In this document: positions 1 through 5,821 of the stretch, in pieces
How positions within the stretch are numbered: the first letter of the stretch is position 1
How the letters are laid out: each line of letters starts with the position of its first letter
From: Bacteroidia bacterium
Lineage (GTDB): Bacteria; Bacteroidota; Bacteroidia; Chitinophagales; Saprospiraceae
Direction: 5' to 3'
NCBI GenBank assembly: GCA_030432855.1
Contig: JAUILM010000401.1
Coordinates: 1 to 5,821 of the forward strand
Length of the DNA: 5,821 nt
Notes under the pieces: generated by a model
Seen by the model: the letters and a program-made list of their open reading frames with translations, nothing else
Database searches by the model: none
What the model was told of the DNA's origin: nothing
Made by a program: the position numbers and the translations under genes

Positions 1-1401
1 TGCCTCGCCATATGCATTGTGTCCCTCATGGGGATCTTTCTCCAGGTCATAAAATTCCCAGGCGGGAAGGGTAGGCGTGCTATCCGAACCCGGCATGTCT
101 AGTGGATGACCATAAAATAAGGCGAGTTTGTAGCGATCGTTTCGAATGCCGAGATGAGCCGGGCGAACTTCCAGGTGGAGCCAGTATCGGTAGTACAGAT
201 CATTTCTCCAGTCGGCAGGCGTGTTTCCTTTGAGGTTGTCTCTAAAACTGACCCCTTTCATATAGGAAGGAATGGAAACCCCACCATAGTCAAGAAATAG
301 CGACGGGAAATCCAGATTTAATATCATGTCATGATTTGTAAGACCAGCCTCAATTTCTGCTGGATATCGGATGATGAATGGCATTTGAATGGCTTCTTCG
401 TAGATCATTCGCTTATCAAAAAAGCCATGTTCTCCGAGGAAATATCCCTGATCCGCACAATAGATGACTACCGTATTTTCTCGCAGACCTTCCTGATCCA
501 GGTGGTCCAGCAGCTTACCGATGTTGTCATCTATGGCAGCACCACTACGTAGAAAGTCTTTCACAAACTTTTGATAGACCTTCGACCGCGCTTGTCTTCT
601 GTCCAATCCTTCGAGACTAAAAGGCATGCCGGGATATCGCTCGCCCGAGGTATCACGGGTATAGCGGTTGCCCAGGATATCCAGTTTCTGTCCAATAAAG
701 GTCCTGCCATTAGTCTCTTCCCCGAAATCGTACAGCGATGCAGGCTCAGGCATAGTTACATCAGCATACATCGAGTCGTATCGAGCCGGATAGTCAAACG
801 GTTCGTGTGTTGCCTTGAAATGGCACATTAGGAAGAATGGCTCTTCCTTATTTCGTTGGTCCAACCAATCCACGGCCAGGTCACCAATTACATCGCTGGA
901 AAATCCCTGAAACTCTTTGCCATCGGGCCAATTACTCCTGTCCCGGAGGATGGGATTGTTGTAGCGTCCCTGACCAGGCAGTACTTCATAATAATCAAAC
1001 CCCGCGGGTTTTTGCTTGAGATGCCATTTTCCGACCAGTGCGGTCTGATAGCCTCCTTTTTGAAGCTCTTTTGCCACATTATTACTGTCAGGATGCAAGC
1101 CTTCACTTAAGGTGTATATTCCATTTTGATGACTGTACCTGCCCGTCATAATCGAGGCACGACTGGGTACGCAAATAGAGTTGGTGCAGAAGACCCGGGT
1201 AAGCGTTGCCCCTTCGCCAGCCAATCGGCGGATGTTGGGAGTCCTGGCATAATCCTTAAAGATCTCGTCGTAGATGCCCCAGGCCTGGGAGGTGTGATCA
1301 TCCGACATGATAAAGAGGATATTTGGACGCTCTATATCAATATCTGCAGATGTTGAGCAAGAAATGTACAGCGGAAAGAAGAATATCAGCAGTCGGTTCA
1401 T
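1..1401 (-). CDS. S1-family sulfatase (formylglycine-dependent), 3' partial, probable lipoprotein
   Basis: Hydrolyses sulfate esters, probably on a glycan or amino sugar, outside the cytoplasm. The frame is open for 467 codons and runs off the window. The start is ATG at 1401; it is the only ATG after an in-frame TGA at 1447-1449. Residues 1-14 are hydrophobic and end at Cys15 (LYISC), a loose lipobox. The fold begins at RPNILFIMSDDH (metal ligands Asp34-Asp35). Next come CVPSR at 77-81 with Cys77 the residue converted to formylglycine, GKWH at 124-127, HFKATHEP at 194-201, ADQGYFLGEHGF at 316-327 (second metal site Asp317/Gln318) and FDKR at 328-331. The visible end, FYDLEKDPHEGHN, is the C-terminal motif usual in these sulfatases (DUF4976-like), so I estimate that only some tens of residues are missing. 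It most resembles, from memory, the mucin-desulfating / N-acetylglucosamine-6-sulfatase group; the substrate is not proven. It needs a maturase (anSME or FGE) encoded elsewhere. It is the last visible gene of the leftward set. Confidence 0.95.
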   Translation of the reverse strand, partial: MNRLLIFFFPLYISCSTSADIDIERPNILFIMSDDHTSQAWGIYDEIFKDYARTPNIRRLAGEGATLTRVFCTNSICVPSRASIMTGRYSHQNGIYTLSEGLHPDSNNVAKELQKGGYQTALVGKWHLKQKPAGFDYYEVLPGQGRYNNPILRDRSNWPDGKEFQGFSSDVIGDLAVDWLDQRNKEEPFFLMCHFKATHEPFDYPARYDSMYADVTMPEPASLYDFGEETNGRTFIGQKLDILGNRYTRDTSGERYPGMPFSLEGLDRRQARSKVYQKFVKDFLRSGAAIDDNIGKLLDHLDQEGLRENTVVIYCADQGYFLGEHGFFDKRMIYEEAIQMPFIIRYPAEIEAGLTNHDMILNLDFPSLFLDYGGVSIPSYMKGVSFRDNLKGNTPADWRNDLYYRYWLHLEVRPAHLGIRNDRYKLALFYGHPLDMPGSDSTPTLPAWEFYDLEKDPHEGHNAYGEA

Positions 1402-1404
1402 AAA

Positions 1405-1415
1405 CCTATGATAGG
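1405..1415. repeat. Small inverted repeat just upstream of the sulfatase start
   Basis: The 11-bp sequence CCTATGATAGG is a perfect dyad (5-bp arms around one base) and ends three bases before the sulfatase ATG. It lies where a ribosome binding site would be, and the minus-strand ATAGG is the only weak Shine-Dalgarno-like element there. It could be an operator half, a translational element or chance; a dyad of this size is weak evidence by itself. Confidence 0.25.
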
Positions 1416-1458
1416 AAAATTCACCCGTTATCTTCCCATGTTTAAGTCATTCAGACGT

Positions 1459-1484
1459 AACTGGTAGGTACCTGATACCAGGTT
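1459..1484. repeat. Inverted repeat between the isomerase and sulfatase genes
   Basis: CTGGTA (1461-1466) and TACCAG (1476-1481) form perfect 6-bp arms around a 9-base loop. Flanking AA (1459-1460) and TT (1483-1484) can extend the stem if one base is bulged. The loop itself contains part of the palindrome AGGTACCT. On the minus strand the hairpin starts a few bases after the TIM-barrel stop codon, but no run of T follows it, so it is not a classical Rho-independent terminator. It could protect the 3' end of the upstream message, act as a partial attenuator before the sulfatase gene, or be a protein site. The rest of the 86-bp gap shows no other clear signal apart from the small dyad next to the sulfatase start. 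Confidence 0.4.
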
Positions 1485-1487
1485 CTG

Positions 1488-2390
1488 CTATTTAGGATCT
1501 ACGGATCGATACGCTTCCAATGCTTTTTGAGCTCCTTCTTTTCCAGGCAATGAGGTGCCATGTTCCAGGCCGACAAATCCGCGATATCCCTTGTCATGGA
1601 CGTGTTGCAAGGCATTCCAAAAATTAATTTCTCCGGAAGTTGGTTCGTCGCGTCCGGGTGTGTCTCCCATCTGAATATAGGCAATCTCATCCCAGGCAAG
1701 GTCCAGTGTGGGCAACACATTGCCTTCTTCAATTTGGACATGATAGAAATCGAAAAGCACCTTTACACTAGGATGATTTACCGCTTTTGCCAGAGCATAT
1801 GCTTGTGGAATAGTGCGTAAAAACATGCCAGGATGATCGTGTTTGGCATTCATACTCTCCATGACCATGATCAGGTCATGCTTCTCATAGATCTCGGCAA
1901 TCCGTCGCAGCAGATCAATCGCATTGGCCATTTGAAACTCATAGGGAAGTTTGGGGTGAGCAACACCTAGTACATTATGGACGAATCTGGTTCCCATCCT
2001 TTGGGCAATCTCCACGGATTTTTCGATATCGTCCAGAACTCCTTTTCGTAGTGCCTCGTCGGTACCTGCAAAGGTGATGTTCTCAAAAGTCATGGTCCCC
2101 ACAAACTGGCCAAACTCCATTCCAAGATTCTGAACTGTACTGCTGATCTTTTCCTGCTCTTGCACCGATCGAAATTTTAGACCCGTATTTTCCCAGGCCC
2201 TGAAACCCTGATCATAGCCCCATTTTATCTGGTCTATGGGATCATCACCGGCCAATGCTGAAAAAATGCCAAAGTCGGGCGAGAACTTCATATTGAAGGT
2301 TTCCTCGAGTCGGGGATGCAAGACTGAAGGTAGGCTAGCAGTTGCCATTCCGGCCAATCCCATGTTTTTACAGAAGTTGCGACGATTCAT
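1488..2390 (-). CDS. Tat-exported TIM-barrel isomerase/epimerase, hydroxypyruvate isomerase-like
   Basis: A 300-residue protein of the xylose isomerase-like TIM-barrel superfamily (AP_endonuc_2), closest to hydroxypyruvate isomerase / sugar epimerase relatives. The family interconverts keto and aldehyde or epimeric forms of small sugars and sugar acids with a divalent metal. The N-terminus MNRRNFCKNMGLAG followed by a mild hydrophobic stretch is a twin-arginine signal (RRxFxK), so export to the periplasm is likely. The ATG at 2390 is preferred because it places this motif at residues 3-8; a longer ATG at 2438 would add 16 residues in front and overlap the preceding gene. The metal ligands expected for the family are present: Glu178 (VMESMN), Asp214 with His217 (FDFYH), Gln240 (IQMGD) and Glu276 (LEHGT). 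The family signature GDTPGRDEPTSGEIN spans 242-256. It lies 22 bp after the dehydrogenase gene, so cotranscription is likely. The true substrate is unknown; a sugar-processing epimerase or lyase is as possible as hydroxypyruvate isomerase. Confidence 0.92.
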   Translation of the reverse strand: MNRRNFCKNMGLAGMATASLPSVLHPRLEETFNMKFSPDFGIFSALAGDDPIDQIKWGYDQGFRAWENTGLKFRSVQEQEKISSTVQNLGMEFGQFVGTMTFENITFAGTDEALRKGVLDDIEKSVEIAQRMGTRFVHNVLGVAHPKLPYEFQMANAIDLLRRIAEIYEKHDLIMVMESMNAKHDHPGMFLRTIPQAYALAKAVNHPSVKVLFDFYHVQIEEGNVLPTLDLAWDEIAYIQMGDTPGRDEPTSGEINFWNALQHVHDKGYRGFVGLEHGTSLPGKEGAQKALEAYRSVDPK

Positions 2391-2412
2391 AGTTATTCGT
2401 TGATAGTAAAGA

Positions 2413-5400
2413 TTAGAGGATGTCTTTGATACGCACATATTGCTGATCCTGTAAGAGCAGAAATATCATCAAATCTGATAGTTCCTGCTCAGTGAGGATA
2501 CGGTCCAGGCCTTGTGGCATCAATGAGACATCAGTTTGTGTAATTTCCACCACTTCTGATTTGGCAATGCGAATGGATGTCTCTGGAGCAATGCCCAGGA
2601 CGATTACATCTGGGGACTCTTCGCGTATGATACCTATATGTGTGTCGGTATTGGTTTTGATTTGGTAGGTTTCGTATTCTCGCACAAAGCTGACGCTGGG
2701 ATATACGACAGCTTCGATAATGTCGTGAATCGAGCGATCAGAGCGGATAGACGTAAGGTCCGGACCTAAATCTCCTCCTTCCTGACCAATCTTATGACAG
2801 GTATAGCAGGTAGCCTTTCCAAAAAAGATGGCTCGTCCGCGGTCAATATCACCGGTGGCCAAAGCATTTTCGATCTCTTCGAGCCTGCTGAGGCGCTCCT
2901 CTTTTGATTTATTCAAAGTCACGATGAGTTCTTCCACTACAGGTTGCAGCGAAGGTGGAAATGAATCAAAGGTGCTACGAATTTCTTCCTCCGAGAAGTT
3001 GGCAAGCACTGGTGTCTCAGAAAGAGCTTTTGTCAGCTGCTCCCCAACTTTCAAATCTTTGCCTCCGCGAAAAATGGGCATCAATTGCGGTAGAATATAA
3101 CCATCAGCCTTTGCCAGATAGTCATTTGCCAGTGCGCCCAATTGATCCTCAGTCAGCCTTCCGCGTTCAAGTGCATGAATAGCTTGCTTTTTGATGGTCA
3201 CGGGAGCCTCGCTATCTATGAGTCCGTAGATATAATCGAAATCTGCCTCACTGATCTGGGGTTTCCAATTGTATAGCGCGGTGATGGCAGTGAGACGTGT
3301 ATTATCTGCCAGTGATTGATTATCAGCAATTGACTGCAGCTCCGCCTGCATGTCAGGTAGCTGCCGCAATTGTAGCAATTGTATCAAATCTTGTATAACC
3401 AGTGCATCGGTGGTGCTCTTTAAGTTTGTCCGTACGGCTTCCACCCAGGCTGGTGGAAAGTCCCTGGAGTTGAATTTTTGCATGACCTCAACCACAAATC
3501 GCTGAGTAGCCACACTCCCGGTAGCTAGTTGATTAGCTATAAATGATTGCATTCGTTCATGGTCACTCAAGGAAACTACCAGGTTTTCGATAAGGGCATG
3601 GTCCTCTGGATTCTGAATCTTAGACTGAATAAATGTATTGAATGCGGTAGCCCATTCGGGATGATGCGCCGCTACAAAAAGTCCGGCCTCCTGCACTTCC
3701 GGCGATTTACTTTCCAGGAAAGGAATAATATGTCGGGCTTGCAAGCCTCGGGCATTTTTCTGGTCCAGCGATATCACGGCGGCTCTTTTTACCTGAGGAT
3801 CATTATGTCGTAGCGCCTTCAGCAACGTATTTTCCGGAGCGTAGTTTATTAATGCAAGTATGATGGCATGATCCGCAAATCGATCCGTAATGCCCTGCAT
3901 AGCATTGAGCAGGGCATCTGCCACCTTTGTAGCATCCATACGATTTAAAGCTACTGCAGCCTGCCGCCGTACCGCCAGGTCATTATCTTTTAAAAGTGTC
4001 GCAACTGACTCCATGGCAGGTTGGTATCCGTCCAACCCCAGCACATGTGCGGCAGCTATTTTGACGGCAGTTCTTTCAGAAGAGAGAAAGGCATTGACCT
4101 TTTCCAGCGCTTCCTCGCTACCTGTCCGGTACAGTGCAAATATGGCCTGGAGTTGATTTTTCTCCGAGGGATTGCTGTCAATCCATTGATCAATGGCAGT
4201 GATAACGTCACCAGTTTCTTTGCTTTCCAGACTGTGTTGGGCAAGTAATCGTACAAAGGGTCGATCATCCGCCAGATAATCTACAACATCGGAGGCTGAC
4301 AATGCATCCCAATCAATGCCTTGCCCATAGGGGTCCTCGACCACCGCTACTGCCTCAGTTCGCTTTACCCGGTATATAGCCCCTTTAAGCTCGGGTTTAC
4401 TCACCTGAGATAGGGGACATCCCTTGATAAACCATCCGCCGGTTTCTACGACTAACAGGCTTCCATCACCTGATTCCAGTACATCTGTCGGGTGGAAGTC
4501 TGTGTCATCTGACCACAGGAATGTTTCATCTTCTGTGGTAAATCCGGCACCATCACGCAGTAACTTATGGCGAACAATGCGATGGGTATTGAATTGGGCG
4601 GTAAATAAATTGTCCTGATAATCGGATCCCAATTTGTCGTTTTGATAACGCCATATACCGGAGGGTGCCAGTCGAGAATAATGGGTGATAGCGGGCATTA
4701 GCGACCCGGTACGGATGAGACCATCCCGATCCAGACTACCGGTAGGCTTTGGATATACACCCCCGTCAATCCAATAAATCAGGGCATCCCTAAGACCCGC
4801 TTCGGGATAGCTATAAAAAGTTTCCGTGCCGATTACTTCTCCGGCCGGTGTGAAGGTCAGCTCGACCGGGTTATTCATACCACCGGCTGCGATCCACTCC
4901 AGGTCAGATCCGTCCCGTCGCACTCTCCATATACGGGCAGTTTCACCCTTGAGTCGTTCGCCCTCCTTGGTCTCCACGTCAAATCCCATGATGGCATTGG
5001 TCATATACAGCCATCCATCAGGTCCCTCAAAAGGTCCAATGAGACTGTTGGCATTTACATTTAGAATCCAACCGGACAGGATCACCTCCTTTTCGTCGGC
5101 CACTCCGTCACCATCCGTATCGGTAAATTTGATAAGATCTGGTGCTGACGAGGCATATAGACTTCCATCGATGAAGACTCCACCTTGTGGAAAACTCAAC
5201 TGGTCTGCATAAATAGTGGCTTTATCAAATTTGCCATCCTCGTCGGTGTCCACCAGCAGTTTGATGCGGAATTGAGGATCGTCCAGAGCTTCCTGCGTCT
5301 CCTCATAGACATTACCGATTGATTCAAAGACGAAAAGTCGACCATACTCATCCAGCGTCGCGAACATTGGGTAGTCTACCAGATCACTTCCGGCTACCAG

Positions 5401-5523
5401 TTCGACTTCAAATCCCTCAGCAACCTGTATGCGAGCTTCTGCGGTACCAACCGATCCTTGAGGAGCATTGCAGGCGGTCCAACTGATGAGGAGGATATAA
5501 GTAAGGTATAAACTGTTTTTCAT
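2413..5523 (-). CDS. PVC-type putative membrane-bound dehydrogenase: beta-propeller, HEAT repeats and C-terminal heme c domain
   Basis: A 1036-residue exported protein with three parts. Residues 1-17 form a hydrophobic leader ending at Cys18 (SWTAC), probably a lipoprotein anchor though Trp at -3 is unusual. Residues about 30-390 match the 'putative membrane-bound dehydrogenase' domain (TIGR02604 type, related to glucose/sorbosone dehydrogenase propellers) and carry two Asp-rich loops, DTDEDG at 92-97 and DTDGDG at 135-140, which may bind calcium. Residues about 410-860 are alpha-helical HEAT-like repeats. Residues about 885-1036 are the TIGR02603-type heme domain, with CYTCH at 906-910 for covalent heme c and Met1002 in SLMPQG as a likely second axial ligand. 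The family is thought to oxidise a sugar or alcohol and pass electrons to a cytochrome chain, but no substrate is established. ATG at 5523 is chosen because it starts directly with MKN and the hydrophobic leader; the alternative TTG at 5535 adds only four residues. It is the first gene of the leftward set. No frameshift or internal stop is seen. Confidence 0.93.
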   Translation of the reverse strand: MKNSLYLTYILLISWTACNAPQGSVGTAEARIQVAEGFEVELVAGSDLVDYPMFATLDEYGRLFVFESIGNVYEETQEALDDPQFRIKLLVDTDEDGKFDKATIYADQLSFPQGGVFIDGSLYASSAPDLIKFTDTDGDGVADEKEVILSGWILNVNANSLIGPFEGPDGWLYMTNAIMGFDVETKEGERLKGETARIWRVRRDGSDLEWIAAGGMNNPVELTFTPAGEVIGTETFYSYPEAGLRDALIYWIDGGVYPKPTGSLDRDGLIRTGSLMPAITHYSRLAPSGIWRYQNDKLGSDYQDNLFTAQFNTHRIVRHKLLRDGAGFTTEDETFLWSDDTDFHPTDVLESGDGSLLVVETGGWFIKGCPLSQVSKPELKGAIYRVKRTEAVAVVEDPYGQGIDWDALSASDVVDYLADDRPFVRLLAQHSLESKETGDVITAIDQWIDSNPSEKNQLQAIFALYRTGSEEALEKVNAFLSSERTAVKIAAAHVLGLDGYQPAMESVATLLKDNDLAVRRQAAVALNRMDATKVADALLNAMQGITDRFADHAIILALINYAPENTLLKALRHNDPQVKRAAVISLDQKNARGLQARHIIPFLESKSPEVQEAGLFVAAHHPEWATAFNTFIQSKIQNPEDHALIENLVVSLSDHERMQSFIANQLATGSVATQRFVVEVMQKFNSRDFPPAWVEAVRTNLKSTTDALVIQDLIQLLQLRQLPDMQAELQSIADNQSLADNTRLTAITALYNWKPQISEADFDYIYGLIDSEAPVTIKKQAIHALERGRLTEDQLGALANDYLAKADGYILPQLMPIFRGGKDLKVGEQLTKALSETPVLANFSEEEIRSTFDSFPPSLQPVVEELIVTLNKSKEERLSRLEEIENALATGDIDRGRAIFFGKATCYTCHKIGQEGGDLGPDLTSIRSDRSIHDIIEAVVYPSVSFVREYETYQIKTNTDTHIGIIREESPDVIVLGIAPETSIRIAKSEVVEITQTDVSLMPQGLDRILTEQELSDLMIFLLLQDQQYVRIKDIL

Positions 5524-5640
5524 AGGGCGATGCAATTAGACCAGGGCAGGAAAAATGCTTTTATTCCGTTCTTAATATAACACTAATGTCAGGATGTGCT
5601 ATGTGATAGTGTACTGAGCGAGTTCTCAAAACATCAAATT
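5524..5640. promoter_or_regulatory. Divergent intergenic region, presumed promoters for both directions
   Basis: This 117-bp AT-rich gap separates the leftward dehydrogenase gene from the rightward membrane-protein gene, so by position it must hold promoters for both. I could not find a convincing Bacteroidota -7 box (TAnnTTTG) or a sigma-70 pair on either strand. A small dyad, CTAT-GTG-ATAG, lies at 5599-5609. The leader before the plus-strand ATG (AAAACATCAAATT) is A-rich without a Shine-Dalgarno sequence, as is common in Bacteroidota. The call rests on gene orientation alone. Confidence 0.5.
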
Positions 5641-5821
5641 ATGTCAATATCAAACCCAAATGTAGAGGCATCTCCATTGCGACGGTTCGCTTTCATTTTC
5701 CTCTTTAGCTATTGTCTACTATATATTGCCTCCGTTCAGTTCTTTCCCACCTTTGTAATGGAGCCGATTTGGAGATCTGTTGTGCCATGGTTTGCTAATC
5801 TGATAGGGTATGAAAAGGAGA
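5641..5821 (+). CDS. N-terminus of an integral membrane protein, possibly DoxX-like, 3' partial
   Basis: Sixty codons are open from ATG at 5641 to the window edge, with an in-frame TAA upstream at 5584-5586. After a short polar start (residues 1-15, ending in Arg14-Arg15) there is a strong transmembrane helix at about 16-35 (FAFIFLFSYCLLYIASVQFF). An amphipathic stretch with PIWRSVVPWFANLIG at 42-56 follows. The pattern Arg-Phe, helix, then W..(I/V)VPW.. recalls the larger DoxX-like membrane proteins of Bacteroidota, but this is a resemblance from memory over a short fragment. The positive charges before the helix suggest that the N-terminus stays in the cytoplasm. It is divergent from the three-gene set, and nothing in the sequence ties it to them functionally. 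It could equally be another uncharacterised membrane protein. Confidence 0.7.
   Translation, partial: MSISNPNVEASPLRRFAFIFLFSYCLLYIASVQFFPTFVMEPIWRSVVPWFANLIGYEKE

Noticed and set aside
331..1356. Several short plus-strand frames and one short minus-strand frame across the left part of the window
   Set aside because: They all lie within the continuous sulfatase frame on the minus strand, which carries every expected active-site motif.
1459..1484. Rho-independent terminator after the isomerase gene
   Set aside because: The hairpin has no following T-run in the direction of transcription, so I list it only as an inverted repeat.
1499..1741. 80-codon second minus-strand frame inside the isomerase gene
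   Set aside because: It is out of frame with the TIM-barrel coding sequence, which has the conserved metal ligands through this stretch.
4826..5212. 128-codon plus-strand open frame antisense to the dehydrogenase gene
   Set aside because: It is rich in Ser/Pro/Arg, has no recognisable domain, and lies wholly opposite well-supported propeller-domain coding sequence; it is a shadow frame.
5533..5535. TTG start for the dehydrogenase gene
   Set aside because: The ATG at 5523 is four codons downstream and starts directly with a normal export leader (MKN plus hydrophobic residues).
5524..5640. Possible CRP-like or classical -35/-10 sites, suggested by TGTG and TATA-like words
   Set aside because: No properly spaced pair or symmetric TGTGA-N6-TCACA site could be found on either strand.

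Overview
The window looks like chromosomal DNA from a Bacteroidota bacterium, probably a marine or other free-living, polysaccharide-using type. The reasons are a sulfatase with a short lipoprotein-like leader, a large HEAT-repeat/cytochrome-c protein of the Planctomycetes/Bacteroidota 'CxxCH' class, A-rich leaders without strong Shine-Dalgarno sequences, and mid-range GC. This assignment rests on protein families and style of sequence; no marker gene is present.

Layout: three genes lie on the minus strand and read leftwards. First is a putative membrane-associated dehydrogenase with a C-terminal heme c domain (5523 to 2413). It is followed after 22 bp by a Tat-exported TIM-barrel protein of the hydroxypyruvate isomerase / sugar epimerase type (2390 to 1488). 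After 86 bp comes a formylglycine-dependent S1 sulfatase (1401 to beyond base 1, C-terminus missing). A 117-bp intergenic region separates this set from a divergent plus-strand gene for a membrane protein (5641 to beyond 5821), of which only the first 60 codons are visible. The three leftward genes fill almost the whole window. No RNA gene, CRISPR array, insertion sequence or attachment site was seen.

Working together (inference): all three minus-strand products carry export signals, so they would act outside the cytoplasm. A plausible scheme is that the sulfatase removes sulfate from a glycan or sugar, the cytochrome-fused protein oxidises a sugar or sugar-derived substrate and passes electrons to the respiratory chain, and the TIM-barrel enzyme isomerises or epimerises (or otherwise acts on) the keto/hydroxy product. 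Family membership of the three proteins is well supported; substrates and the joint pathway are not established by the sequence.
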